Assembly: GCA_964496275.1 (NCBI GenBank)
Contig: CAZBYL010000001.1
Span: 1-64,000 of the forward strand
Length of the DNA: 64,000 bases
Direction of reading: 5' to 3'
Source: CAZBYL01 sp964496275
GTDB lineage: Bacteria; Synergistota; Synergistia; Synergistales; Synergistaceae
Position 1 is the stretch's first letter. Each line of letters opens with the position of its first letter. The position numbers were made by a program, and so were the translations under genes. Shown here in pieces: positions 42,629-52,546 of this stretch. Under the pieces are notes generated by a model. It worked only from the letters and a program-made list of their open reading frames with translations, did not search any database and was not told the origin of the DNA.

Positions 42629-44110
42629 CTATTTCTTCTTCTCCCAAGGTTTGGGCAGCGGAATGTTTTCAATATCTTTCTCTGCCCGCCATGCCCAGCC
42701 GCCGCCCAGAGAAGAACATAGGTCAACTACTGAATTTAATCTGTCGGCTCTGGCTTCTTCCAGTTTAAGGCGCACAGACAGAAGCTGCCTCTCTGCATCG
42801 AGAAGGTCAAGCTGGCTGGTCATTCCGTCTTTATAGCGATCCTGCGCCAGAATATACGCACGAGACTGGACTTCTTCCTGCTTTGTAAGATACTTCAGAA
42901 TATCCTCGGTCTTATCCTTTGCCACAAAAGCATTGCTGGTCTCAGAAAATGCGGTCTGTACCGTTTTGTAATACTGAGCTAATGCCTGTTGGGCAATCGC
43001 TTCTCTCTGTTTTACACGCGAAGACAGCTTGCCGGAGTTAAATATCGGCATAAGGAACTGTGAAGCAAACGACCAGCCTGTGGCTCCTGTCAGAAGATCC
43101 GAAGGGTCTCCGGCAGGAGTTCCTATCAAACCGTTGAACGATATTGTCGGATACTGAGCCGCACGTGCGGAACCGAGATTAGCAAGAGCCGATTTATATT
43201 CAAATTCAGACTGCATTATATCGGGTCTTTGGCGCAAAATATCGGCAGGCACACCAACCGGCATGTCCGGAGGTGCGGGAAGTTCGGATAGAGGAGCGCC
43301 TCTTTGAATATCACGGCTTACATAATCTTTAGGCTCGCGCCCCATCAACAGCAGTAAGCTATTTTCGTACTGAGAGAGAGTTATTTCAAGACGGCTTACC
43401 TGAGCCGCAGAGGATGCCGCTTCTGCTTCGCTTCTGCGGAGTTCCAGTTCGCTAATGGCACCGTGTACATAACGAAGTCTATTCAGCTCCACGGTGCTGA
43501 GTTGAGATTTTAACATCGTCTCGGCAGCAAGGAGTTGCTTGTCAGTCCCCCTAAGTGAAAAATATGTTTTGGCTACCTGAGACGCAAGCGCAAGCCTGAC
43601 ACTATTTTTAGCGGACTCAGCCGCCAGAATATTTTCCTTTGCGGCGCTCGTTGCTTTTTGCAGCTTTCCCCATAGGTCAGCTTCGTAGTTGGCAACACCG
43701 GCACCGACAAGTGAATTATAGGTTTCGTTGTCATCGAGTCCCGTTGTAGTTCCAAGTCTTTTGTATCTCGTTGTATCGAGCTTTACACCGATTTCGGGAC
43801 GTTGATTGGCTCTCGTTTCTTTAAATACGGACCTTACCTGCTGAACTTTTGCAAGAGCTATCTCCAAGTCCTTATTCTGATGAAAAGCTTCTTCCATGCA
43901 TCTGTCTAAAACAGGTTCCTTAAAATCCTTCCACCACATTGTCTCAGGACGTAAACCGGACCTTACATCAGAAGAAACCGTGTCGGATGAAATTACGGCA
44001 GTGTATGCGGGAGGTAATTCGTATGACAGCGGAGCTTTAACATCCGGACCAAGATTGATATGAAAAAATGAACCTATAAACAGCGCTGCCAAGAGCGCAC
44101 TTGTGGTCAT
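42629..44110 (-). CDS. RND efflux outer-membrane factor (OprM/NodT type)
   Basis: 493 residues. Outer-membrane channel of the tripartite pump: two repeated OEP domains (about 60-265 and 280-470) made of long helices, with the typical ALASQVAKTYFSLRG, LRQRPDIMQSEFEYKSA and YKDGMTSQLDLLDAERQLL blocks. The N-terminus is a short hydrophobic segment, but the lipobox Cys expected just before the GPDVKAP block is missing (NLGPDVKAP), so it seems not to be lipidated. GGAGGTGAGG lies inside the end of the RND gene, so translation is coupled. Confidence 0.9.
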   Translation of the reverse strand: MTTSALLAALFIGSFFHINLGPDVKAPLSYELPPAYTAVISSDTVSSDVRSGLRPETMWWKDFKEPVLDRCMEEAFHQNKDLEIALAKVQQVRSVFKETRANQRPEIGVKLDTTRYKRLGTTTGLDDNETYNSLVGAGVANYEADLWGKLQKATSAAKENILAAESAKNSVRLALASQVAKTYFSLRGTDKQLLAAETMLKSQLSTVELNRLRYVHGAISELELRRSEAEAASSAAQVSRLEITLSQYENSLLLLMGREPKDYVSRDIQRGAPLSELPAPPDMPVGVPADILRQRPDIMQSEFEYKSALANLGSARAAQYPTISFNGLIGTPAGDPSDLLTGATGWSFASQFLMPIFNSGKLSSRVKQREAIAQQALAQYYKTVQTAFSETSNAFVAKDKTEDILKYLTKQEEVQSRAYILAQDRYKDGMTSQLDLLDAERQLLSVRLKLEEARADRLNSVVDLCSSLGGGWAWRAEKDIENIPLPKPWEKKK

Positions 44111-44111
44111 C

Positions 44112-47100
44112 TTACCTCACCTCCGCAGTATTCGGTTCTTCTTTTGTCACATTATTAGTTTTACCCTTTTTTGAGAGCCCCATAATTAGCGCAAAAAAAC
44201 TCGGAACAAAGAATATTGCAATTCCCGTGGCGGCCAACATGCCTCCTACAATACCTGTGCCGATTGAATGCCGGCTTGCGGCTCCCGCTCCGACACTCAA
44301 GGCAAGCGGCATACATCCCAAAATAAACGCGAGCGATGTCATAAGTATGGGGCGGAATCTCAGGTGTGCCGCTGTCGCAGCGGCTTCTTTCAGCGGCATA
44401 CCAGAATTGTACTGCATCAGTGCAAATTCGACGATGAGAATTGCGTTTTTAGCGGCAAGACCGATGAGAGTAACCAGCGCTACCTGGAAATAGAGGTCGT
44501 TCGACAAGCCGCGTAAGATGATAGACAGAAAAGCTCCAAATAACGCAAATGGAACTGCAAGAACAACGGCAAACGGCAGGCTCCACCTTTCATACTGGGC
44601 TGCCAATATTAAAAATACCATTAGTATCCCCAGTGCAAATGCAATAGAAGTAGCGGATCCTGTCTGCTTTTCCTGATATGCTGATCCGGTCCAAGCAAGA
44701 GTGAATCCCTCGGGCAATGCTTTTCCGGCTGACTCTTCAAGCGCTTTTATTGTCTGTCCTGTCGTGTATCCTTTGGCCGGAATCCCCGTAACCTTTGCGG
44801 CAGGAAAAACATTAAATCTTTCCATTGTCTCAGGGCCGGTTATCTCACGAAGGTCAACGAGAGACTGCAACGGTATCATTTCTCCGCTTTTTGAACGTAC
44901 AAAGGTATATCTTATGTCTTCGGGCCTGTTTCGGAAATCCGATTCTGAGGTCATCAAAACTTGGAACGTTCTGCCGTTTTTATCAAAATCGTTGATATAG
45001 TAGTTCCTGAAAATACTGCCCATTGTTGTAAACACATCAGAGAGGTCAACACCGAGGGCTTTGGCCTTATTCCTATCCAAATGCGCAAAATACTGAGGGA
45101 CTTTTGTTGAGAATGTAGTTGTTATACTGCCTATTTCAGGATGTTTTTCAGCTTCATTTATAAAACTATTGATGGCAGATTCAAGAGCATATATATCCCC
45201 TGCTCCCCTGTTTTGCACATACGCCTCAACGCCTCCCGTGGTGCTCATTCCTATAATTGCGGGAGGGTTAAACACGAAAACCTGCCCCTCGGGAATGCTC
45301 CACGTCTTGCCCATGAGCGATGTAGCTGTCGAGAATGAGTCTTTTCCCTTCTCCATTCTCTCTTTCCAGTCTTTTAATGTTATGAATGCGGCGCCATAGT
45401 TGGCCTGGTTTGATGAATTGAGCATGTTGTATCCGGTAAAAATGAGGGAAGTTTTGACATGATCTACACTTCCTACGATTTTATTCACCTTTTTTGTGAG
45501 TTCCTCCGTCATATTCAGAGAGGCTCCGTCAGGCATTGCCATAGATGCCATGAGAATACCTTGGTCTTCATCCGGGACAAGAGAAGTAGGAACCATCGTT
45601 GCCATTTTAGCTGTCGCAAGTAAAAAGATAACAAACAACAACAGGCCTATTGCAGCCCTTTTTAAAAGAAATCTTACCCCGCTTGAGTATGCATTGGTCA
45701 TCGAATCGAAGAAAGAGTTGAACCAGCGAAACAGAAAAAACTTCTTCTCTTCAACATTATGAGGTTTCAATATGAAAGCACACATTGCCGGGGTCAGAGT
45801 CAGAGCTACAAAACCGGAAATGGCAACAGATGTAGCTATCGTGATTGCAAATTGTTTGTACAGCTCTCCTGTCAATCCGCCTAAAAAAGCTATTGGAATA
45901 AAGACAGAGCAAAGCACAAGGACTATTGCAATAACCGGGCCTGTAACCTCTTCCATTGCCTTGAAAGCAGCATCTCTCGGAGACAGTCCGCGCTCCATGT
46001 GGCGGTCAACGTTTTCAAGCACAACGATTGCGTCGTCCACGACAATACCTATAGCAAGAACAAGTCCGAACAAAGTGAGGGTGTTGATTGAGAAGCCAAA
46101 AAGTTTAAGCCCCGCAAAAGTACCTATTATAGATACAGGAACAGCCAAACATGGAATCAAGGTTGCTCTCCAATTTTGCAGGAACAAAAATACGACGATA
46201 AATACCAGAATCATGGCCTCAAACAGAGTCTTAACGACCTCTTCAATAGATACGCGCACAAAAGTCGTCGTGTCGTATGCGATGTCGTAAACAACCCCAT
46301 CAGGAAAATGGGCGGAAGCTTCTGCAAACTGTTTCTTTACCATGTCACAAACCTTAATTGCGTTTGCACCCGGTGCAAGAGTGACACCGATGGGAACAGC
46401 AGGTTTTCCATTCTGATGCCCCATGAAACTGTATGTTTTTGCACCAAGCTCGACACGCGCGATATCTTTAAGGTATACGGTAGCACCATCGGGGGTAGTT
46501 TTTATTATGACATTTTCAAACTCTTCAGGGGTGGTAAGCCTGCCCTTTGTCGTCATTATGTAGGTTTTTTCCAGTTTTGAACCGGTTGGTTGGTCACCGA
46601 AACGCCCAAGAGCATACTGGCTGTTCTGGTCCTGAACGGCAGCGGCAATATCGGACGGCGCAATACCGAGCTGAGCCATTCTGTCGGGCTTCAGCCATAT
46701 TCTCATTGCATAATCTTGGGCAGTATATATAACAGCATCACTGACGCCAGGAATTCTTTTCAGGTCATCAACTATATTTAAGAGAGCATAATTACTCATG
46801 TAGATAGTGTCATAGCGGCCATCAGGTGCAAGCAAGGTAGCTATCATAAGAAGGTTCGGAGAAGATTTCTGAACGACGATACCATATTTTCTGACCTCTT
46901 CCGGTATGGAAGGCGTTGCCATTTGTACTCTGTTATTTACGTTTATCGTAGCCTGGTCAGGGTCTGTCCCCAGCTCAAAGGTAACGGTGAGCGTCATATT
47001 TCCCTGTCCGTTGCTGACAGAGTTCATATAGATCATATTATCAACGCCGTTAATCTGGCTCTCAAGAGGTGAAGCCACAACCTGAGCTATTACCTCGGGA

Positions 47101-47261
47101 GTAGCGCCGGGGTATGTTGCGGAAACAGTCACCTGAGGCGGAACAAGCTCAGGAAACTGCGCTATCGGCAAAGTCATTATCGAGACGATGCCGGCCAGCA
47201 TAATTATGATCGAACAAACTGTAGCCAGAATCGGTCTTTTTATAAAGATAGACGAAAACAT
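44112..47261 (-). CDS. RND multidrug efflux transporter, AcrB/MexB (HAE1) type
   Basis: Proton-driven inner-membrane trimer that exports drugs, bile salts or similar amphiphiles. 1049 residues. N-terminal FIKRPILATVCSIIIMLAGI helix, proton-relay Asp pair in GIVVDDAIVVLENV near 405, the AFLGGLTGELYKQFAITI helix, and the C-terminal SDVFTTMGSIFRNYYINDF and GLAAKNAILIVEFA blocks: the full 12-helix, two-loop plan. Between adaptor and outer-membrane factor in one operon. Substrate cannot be read from the sequence. Confidence 0.96.
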   Translation of the reverse strand: MFSSIFIKRPILATVCSIIIMLAGIVSIMTLPIAQFPELVPPQVTVSATYPGATPEVIAQVVASPLESQINGVDNMIYMNSVSNGQGNMTLTVTFELGTDPDQATINVNNRVQMATPSIPEEVRKYGIVVQKSSPNLLMIATLLAPDGRYDTIYMSNYALLNIVDDLKRIPGVSDAVIYTAQDYAMRIWLKPDRMAQLGIAPSDIAAAVQDQNSQYALGRFGDQPTGSKLEKTYIMTTKGRLTTPEEFENVIIKTTPDGATVYLKDIARVELGAKTYSFMGHQNGKPAVPIGVTLAPGANAIKVCDMVKKQFAEASAHFPDGVVYDIAYDTTTFVRVSIEEVVKTLFEAMILVFIVVFLFLQNWRATLIPCLAVPVSIIGTFAGLKLFGFSINTLTLFGLVLAIGIVVDDAIVVLENVDRHMERGLSPRDAAFKAMEEVTGPVIAIVLVLCSVFIPIAFLGGLTGELYKQFAITIATSVAISGFVALTLTPAMCAFILKPHNVEEKKFFLFRWFNSFFDSMTNAYSSGVRFLLKRAAIGLLLFVIFLLATAKMATMVPTSLVPDEDQGILMASMAMPDGASLNMTEELTKKVNKIVGSVDHVKTSLIFTGYNMLNSSNQANYGAAFITLKDWKERMEKGKDSFSTATSLMGKTWSIPEGQVFVFNPPAIIGMSTTGGVEAYVQNRGAGDIYALESAINSFINEAEKHPEIGSITTTFSTKVPQYFAHLDRNKAKALGVDLSDVFTTMGSIFRNYYINDFDKNGRTFQVLMTSESDFRNRPEDIRYTFVRSKSGEMIPLQSLVDLREITGPETMERFNVFPAAKVTGIPAKGYTTGQTIKALEESAGKALPEGFTLAWTGSAYQEKQTGSATSIAFALGILMVFLILAAQYERWSLPFAVVLAVPFALFGAFLSIILRGLSNDLYFQVALVTLIGLAAKNAILIVEFALMQYNSGMPLKEAAATAAHLRFRPILMTSLAFILGCMPLALSVGAGAASRHSIGTGIVGGMLAATGIAIFFVPSFFALIMGLSKKGKTNNVTKEEPNTAEVR

Positions 47262-47271
47262 TTTCTATCCC

Positions 47272-48525
47272 TCAGTTCTCTTTTACGGTGCTGTCACCGG
47301 AAACATCGGACGAAACATCCTTTGACACGGTCACCGCGCCGCTGTCAACAATCATAACAGCCTTTCCGGGAAGGACTTTTGCAACGCCGTCAGTAATGAT
47401 TCTTTCTCCGGAGGAAAGCCCCTTTCCAACAAGGCAATTATTCTTTATTTTTTTTGTAATAGTAATGGTTCTTGCCGTAGGAATGTTTTTGTCATCAACC
47501 ACATAGACAATGGTTCCTTCCGAAGACTGGAGCGTGGCGCGCAGCGGCACCTGAATCACATCTTTTATGTAACAGCCTGAAACATAAACTCTGACAAACT
47601 GCCCCGGGTACAAATCATTGCCCTTATTTTCAATAACTGCGCGGGCTTTTAAGGATGCCGTAGCGGGGTCTGCAAACTGGTTCTGGAAGTCGATTTTTCC
47701 TGAATTAGGATACATGCTTCCGTCACCCAGAGCTACGTTCACAGACATTCCGGATGAAACTGTTTTTAATATACCGTCCGAACGCAGCTTCTCCAAATTG
47801 CGATGTTCGTCCGCCGGAATAGCGAAATCAACATACACCGGGTCTGCCTGAACAATTTTAGTCAGCATATCACCTACGTTTACAAGATTTCCTACGGAAA
47901 ACTGCTCTTTGCTGCTAAGTCCGGAGATAGGAGCCTTAACTACAGTCCAATTTAAATCAATCTGAGACTGCCTTACTGTGGCCTTGGCGTAATCAACAGC
48001 AGCGCGTGTTGCCTGCATTGAAGCTTCCGCATTATCGTACTCGGTTTTGCTCACAGCATTTTTCTTGTACAGAGACGAAACTCTGTCAAATTCCACCTTT
48101 GCAAGGTTCATCTGCACCTGGCTCTGCTTAAGGCTTCCAAGATTCTTATTCAGTGTCGCTCTATATGGCGCAGGGTCTATACGAAAAAGAACCTGCCCTG
48201 CTCTTATAGGCTCACCCTCTCTGTAATCTTTCTTCACCAGAATACCGCCGACCTGCGCTCTAACCTCAGCATCTTTGTAGCCTGTTGTTTGTCCAGTGTA
48301 TTCAAAAGTGATAGGGACATCTGCTTTTGTGACTTTGACAACAGAAACCGAGACAGGCGGAGTCTCTGTGGATTTGAGTGCGGCAGCCTTCTTTTCCTGC
48401 TGTGAACGCCAGAACCAAACTCCGATCCCTGCAATTACAAGCAGCGCAACTATCATAAAAAGTGCATTATTTTTTTTAGGTGGAATGTTATTATCCGTAT
48501 TTATGGTTGTGTTCTGATTTTCCAT
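47272..48525 (-). CDS. RND efflux periplasmic adaptor (AcrA/MexA type)
   Basis: 417 residues. An N-terminal membrane segment (about 19-38) without a lipobox anchors it. Then the biotinyl-lipoyl halves (AEVRAQVGGILVKKDYREGEPIRAG and the matching APISGLSSKEQFSVGNLV), a helical hairpin between them (about 110-175), a beta-barrel and a membrane-proximal domain. Links the RND pump to the outer-membrane factor. First gene of the operon; no local TetR- or MarR-type regulator is present. Confidence 0.93.
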   Translation of the reverse strand: MENQNTTINTDNNIPPKKNNALFMIVALLVIAGIGVWFWRSQQEKKAAALKSTETPPVSVSVVKVTKADVPITFEYTGQTTGYKDAEVRAQVGGILVKKDYREGEPIRAGQVLFRIDPAPYRATLNKNLGSLKQSQVQMNLAKVEFDRVSSLYKKNAVSKTEYDNAEASMQATRAAVDYAKATVRQSQIDLNWTVVKAPISGLSSKEQFSVGNLVNVGDMLTKIVQADPVYVDFAIPADEHRNLEKLRSDGILKTVSSGMSVNVALGDGSMYPNSGKIDFQNQFADPATASLKARAVIENKGNDLYPGQFVRVYVSGCYIKDVIQVPLRATLQSSEGTIVYVVDDKNIPTARTITITKKIKNNCLVGKGLSSGERIITDGVAKVLPGKAVMIVDSGAVTVSKDVSSDVSGDSTVKEN

Positions 48526-48566
48526 TGCACAGCACTCCCCTTATTTGAATAAAGTCGACAAAATAA

Positions 48567-48575
48567 ATTATAGCA
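48567..48575 (-). promoter_or_regulatory. Extended -10 promoter of the efflux operon
   Basis: TGCTATAAT on the minus strand (TGnTATAAT form), about 40 bases before the adaptor ATG. No good -35. An imperfect palindrome (TTATTCAAATAA on the minus strand) lies near the start point. Confidence 0.5.
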
Positions 48576-48644
48576 TAGTATCTCTGACAAATCTTTATTT
48601 GCATCTCGCAGTTAAAGCGGCAAGAAAAACAGAATATATATAAA

Positions 48645-48678
48645 GCGGAGGGCATCCGAATCACCGTACGCCCTCCGC
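48645..48678 (-). terminator. Terminator after the GtrII-like gene
   Basis: GCGGAGGGC/GCCCTCCGC, nine pairs, followed on the minus strand by TTTATATA. Confidence 0.75.
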
Positions 48679-48707
48679 CTATATTCAGATGCGGATACCT
48701 TTCTGCT

Positions 48708-50369
48708 CTACTCTTTTTCCTTGTCGTTATCCTGTGAATCATAGAGCTTTACTACTATCCTGTTCTTTACTATTTTCACGCTGCCTGCCGCGGGAAACAT
48801 AGGCATGGCCTCCACCTCAGGCATCTTGGAGAGCACGCCGCATACGTATGAGCCGGAGAGCGACGATACGTATTTACAGCCAAGATAATCCCGAAGGAAT
48901 ATATGATACTGATTACAGCCTATAAGCTCCGGCCCGTCGAAAGCCGCAGTCATCATGCGGTATCTGCCGGACGGTATGCGGCTGTTGTCCACAAGGTTTC
49001 GCGGATTGCCTACGAACGCAAGCGCCTTTGGGCCGTCCGGTTTCAGTTCTCCGATGCGCTGCACGAGCTGCACGGAAAACGCGTATGCTTTTTCATACCC
49101 CATATACATCTTAAAATAAGTTTCATTGCAGAAAACATATCCGTTCCAAACAAGCACCGCGCAGCAGACCGCAGCGCCCCAAAGCGAGATCGCCCTGACA
49201 TTTGTGCGAAGCCCAGGTTCCTTCGCCCCGTCCTGTAGCGGTGCAGATGCGCAGATGTCCGCCGCGTTTGCGGCAAAAACCCACAGTAATATCCCGGCGT
49301 AAGTCATTACCACGTGCATATAGCCGCCAAAACCGTTCCGCCTTAGCGCGCCGATGAGATAGAGCCCGCAGAGCGACAGCGGCAGCACAGCGGAACAAGC
49401 CGCGCAGAACGCAAAGCGCGACGCCCATCCCCGACCGCAGGCGCGGCGTGCAGCAAGCCACAGCATAACCGGCACAAGTGCCGCAAGCGCGCAGCGTGCC
49501 GCCGTCACCGCCGTTCCGGCTCCGTCAAGGGGTGCGGTGAACATATCCAAAAGGAAGGACTGATAAATATATAAAACTATATGCGGAAGATCCCGCAGCA
49601 ACGACGAAGCCAGACTGCCTCCGCTCAGAGAATTAACGCCCTGGTAATGCGAAAGCGAGACGCCTGTCGCCATCGTAATGAGCTTCGTGACCACGATATA
49701 AAAGCCCAGAGCCCCTGCAAGGAGCTGCGCAGAGCGCACTGCAAGAGCGCCGACCTCAGTCCATTTTGCACCGGACGCAGCGCGGCGTATGATAAGGATA
49801 AGCATCAGGGACGCGGCGAAAAAGAAATAAGCCTGATATGTCCCAAGGCTCAGCACCAGCAGCGGAATACCGACAATAAGCCCCCGCGAAGAACGGCTTG
49901 ACAGCAGCGCCGCAGCGGAAGCGCAGAGCATCGCGAACTGGAAGGCATCGGCCATAAACATAAATGCAAACATCGACGAAAGCACGGGAGAGGCAGCGAG
50001 CAGTGACGCGGTCAGCAGCGAAAAAAACAGAGTCCGAAACTCCAGCGCGGCTATAACGCAGCAGGAGCCCGCAGAAAGAAAGAGCAGTGCAAGCGTCCCG
50101 CGGACAAACGGCGTGCTCCATTCTCCGCCGAGCTGCCAGATGACATTTCTGAACCAGCGTCCCAGGGAGAGGTTATGGTTCACGACAAGCGAAAACTCAT
50201 ACATATCGTCATGGTTCGGCAGTTTGTTCATAAACATGAAAAGGTGCGTCACAAAACCAAAAGCAAGCGTCCAGAAAAAGACAATCTTGATATTCCGCGG
50301 AACCGCGCGCCAAAGCGACGCGAAAAATTCACAGGGTCCCTCTAATTTGAAGCTGGGCAGCATATCCAT
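48708..50369 (-). CDS. GtrII-like polytopic membrane glucosyltransferase
   Basis: 553 residues with about ten membrane helices between residues 28 and 410, then a 130-residue extracytoplasmic C-terminal domain. The first large loop holds PNHDDMYE (Asp54-Asp55, Glu58), the acidic motif expected in GT-C enzymes that take sugar from a polyprenyl phosphate. Overall it resembles GtrII-type proteins that add glucose to surface polysaccharide. Its own candidate promoter and terminator flank it. GC content looks higher than in house-keeping neighbours. The GtrB-like enzyme at 52547-53530 could supply its lipid-linked sugar (inference). Confidence 0.7.
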   Translation of the reverse strand: MDMLPSFKLEGPCEFFASLWRAVPRNIKIVFFWTLAFGFVTHLFMFMNKLPNHDDMYEFSLVVNHNLSLGRWFRNVIWQLGGEWSTPFVRGTLALLFLSAGSCCVIAALEFRTLFFSLLTASLLAASPVLSSMFAFMFMADAFQFAMLCASAAALLSSRSSRGLIVGIPLLVLSLGTYQAYFFFAASLMLILIIRRAASGAKWTEVGALAVRSAQLLAGALGFYIVVTKLITMATGVSLSHYQGVNSLSGGSLASSLLRDLPHIVLYIYQSFLLDMFTAPLDGAGTAVTAARCALAALVPVMLWLAARRACGRGWASRFAFCAACSAVLPLSLCGLYLIGALRRNGFGGYMHVVMTYAGILLWVFAANAADICASAPLQDGAKEPGLRTNVRAISLWGAAVCCAVLVWNGYVFCNETYFKMYMGYEKAYAFSVQLVQRIGELKPDGPKALAFVGNPRNLVDNSRIPSGRYRMMTAAFDGPELIGCNQYHIFLRDYLGCKYVSSLSGSYVCGVLSKMPEVEAMPMFPAAGSVKIVKNRIVVKLYDSQDNDKEKE

Positions 50370-50441
50370 CTATTTGTCTCCCTTGTCACATAAATTCGTC
50401 ACAGCAATTCGCGCGTCGGCTCATAAAACATTGACTTAATC

Positions 50442-50450
50442 ATTATACCA
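50442..50450 (-). promoter_or_regulatory. Candidate extended -10 promoter of the GtrII-like gene
   Basis: TGGTATAAT on the minus strand, about 70 bases before the start codon; no clear -35. Confidence 0.45.
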
Positions 50451-50481
50451 GCAGTCACCTTTATAACGGAAACGTCGTCGA

Positions 50482-50514
50482 CAAAAAAAAGCGCCCCTCA
50501 TAATGCAGGGGCGC
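50482..50514 (-). terminator. Terminator of the GLUG-repeat protein gene
   Basis: GCGCCCCT/AGGGGCGC stem followed by eight T on the minus strand. Confidence 0.9.
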
Positions 50515-50562
50515 ATAGCGTTTATGTTTAGCCGGCAGATATATCGCTACGCGGCTGTCCGC

Positions 50563-52065
50563 TTACTTTTTCGCGGATTTCTTATACTTGCTGTAGAAGA
50601 ATGGAGCCATCGCGCCGAATATCAATATGGCAGGGAAAGCCGCCGATGAGCAGCCGCTGCCGGAGCCGGAGGCGTCGCCTGAGACGGTGACTATTGTTGT
50701 GATGTCAAAGGAGATAGGGTTATATTCTGTAGTGTCTGATGTCAGTTTGGAAGCTTTGAGCGCCCCTGTTGCTCGGACTTTATAGCGCCCGTCGGTGTGT
50801 CCATAGCCGACAGTGTTGCCATTCTTGTCGCCGTTGACTGATAGACCTGTGTCAACGCCATCTATGGCCTTTACGTCAACAGAAAGATCGGATATCGCAT
50901 TGCCTGCCGAAACAGATGGCATCATAGAGAAAATTTGCGCTGCAGCAGAACCGCCCTTTGGGATAGTGATAGGATCGGGGTTAAAGATGTATGCAACAGC
51001 TTTTCCGTCAAAGTTGTCGCGTGAGACCGCCTTCGTTTTAGCTGGATCACCAGAATCGTCTTTTCCCACGCCTTTGTCTGCGGTTCCCTTCAGCCATGCA
51101 CAGTTAAAAATACCGTTTGATGGGGCGGAAAAGACGTTTGCCCCTTGACTGCTAATGCCTGTTGGTGTATCAGTCGGAGCCCCAGATGGCGGATCGGCAA
51201 AATATCCAACTATTCCTCCAATACTGCTCCCTGTATCGCCTGACACTACACCGCTGTTTATCGATGAAACAATGGACGATGTACTGCTGAGGAAACCGGC
51301 AACGCCGCCGATGCGACTCGTACCGGAGCCGTTTATTTTACCTTTGTTGATTGCAGAAGTAAGAGTTGAGGCTGCTTCCACCTTTCCCGCAATCCCTCCC
51401 ACATAAGATTCACTGCCGGAATTCAATGTATCAGAAACAGCCGCCAAATTTATTACATTATCCATACTGCTTGGATTCAGGGATCCTGCAATGCCGCCTG
51501 TGTTGGTGTTGCCATCTGACTTACTGTTAATTATAGTCGCCTTGTTAATAATATTTGCGATTTTTGAATTATTCGCAGAACCCACAAGCGCACCAACGCT
51601 TGCATAACTGCCGGAGATGGCTCCGGTCGTCACAACATTTTTAATGTCTGCGCTGGCGATATATCCAAAAAGTCCGGCGTTAGTAAGTCCGCTGTCCATG
51701 CTGGTAATATTGACAGAATATCCCTGTCCGTTGAAAGTGCCCTTAAACGAAAGAGTATCGGTTGTTCCAATCGGCGTCCAGCTTTTGCCGTCCAGGTCGA
51801 TGTCGTTGCTTAGAATAATAGTATCCCCGTAGAAGTCATCACTATCAGCCTTGACCAGCGCGGCAACGCCCGCAAGCTGCTCCGGCGTTGAAATATAGAA
51901 CGTTGTATCAGCAGACGAATACCAAGCTACATCTGCGCTCGCGGCCCAAGAATCAGCGTTTGGAGCCGTATCCGCCTGCGACGGCAGCATGTAGACACAG
52001 GCAACAAGTCCGAGCATAAGCGCGGCCATTGCAAAAACCGAAAAACGTTTCTTCTTCTGTGACAT
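50563..52065 (-). CDS. Secreted GLUG-repeat protein with Synerg-CTERM-type tail
   Basis: 500 residues from ATG 52065, 10 bases after AGGAGA; the frame is open upstream but has no better start. N-terminal signal sequence with a possible lipobox LVAC (about residue 22). Residues 75-300 hold repeated units of the form GGIAG(x), each followed by a short Ile/Asn-rich strand (VGALVGS, TGGIAGS, VGGIAGK, IGGVAGF, IGGIVGY): GLUG-type repeats predicted to form a surface beta-solenoid. The end has GSGSGC, a hydrophobic stretch and a basic KYKKSAKK tail, the layout of the Synergistota C-terminal sorting signal. Likely surface-displayed adhesin; ligand unknown. Confidence 0.8.
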   Translation of the reverse strand: MSQKKKRFSVFAMAALMLGLVACVYMLPSQADTAPNADSWAASADVAWYSSADTTFYISTPEQLAGVAALVKADSDDFYGDTIILSNDIDLDGKSWTPIGTTDTLSFKGTFNGQGYSVNITSMDSGLTNAGLFGYIASADIKNVVTTGAISGSYASVGALVGSANNSKIANIINKATIINSKSDGNTNTGGIAGSLNPSSMDNVINLAAVSDTLNSGSESYVGGIAGKVEAASTLTSAINKGKINGSGTSRIGGVAGFLSSTSSIVSSINSGVVSGDTGSSIGGIVGYFADPPSGAPTDTPTGISSQGANVFSAPSNGIFNCAWLKGTADKGVGKDDSGDPAKTKAVSRDNFDGKAVAYIFNPDPITIPKGGSAAAQIFSMMPSVSAGNAISDLSVDVKAIDGVDTGLSVNGDKNGNTVGYGHTDGRYKVRATGALKASKLTSDTTEYNPISFDITTIVTVSGDASGSGSGCSSAAFPAILIFGAMAPFFYSKYKKSAKK

Positions 52066-52546
52066 TTTTCTCGTGTCTCCTTTAATGAAAGTATGAAATT
52101 TAATTCTACGCAAAAAAGTATATATTAATCCCTGACAAAAAGCAATTAAAATCAACGTGAAATCATCAAAGGAAACAAACACTTCTTCTGCCTCAAAGGC
52201 TCCCTATAATGGGAATCAAAAGTCAAAGTCAGCGCTCAATCAAGCGGCAGTATTGTTCTTGCAGCGCTTACGCTTTGTTTCAAAGGCTCCATTCCGATAA
52301 GCAGTGAGCCCAAAAGATGTGTCTCATTTTGTGCGATAAGTAAGACAGCAAATCTGTGATTTACGTTGTAGAATTTAGTCTTGTCACCAATCACTTAGCC
52401 GGCTTGGCATTATTCCGGCCATACTGAGGGAGTTTTAACCTTTATGAACGAGCGAGAAGTGAACAGGTAAGTAATCTGCATCAAAAAGCCTATGGGGAAC
52501 TCAGCGACGCTTTGCACGGGGTTCAACAGTTCTCTTATCGAAAAGG
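52066..52546. other. Intergenic region with a possible insertion-sequence scar
   Basis: About 480 bases without a gene. TCAAAGGCTCC occurs twice about 90 bases apart (near 52192 and 52283). GGTTAAAACTCCCTCA (minus strand, ending near 52440) resembles terminal repeats of IS21-type elements, but no transposase remains. Nothing else recognised. Confidence 0.35.
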
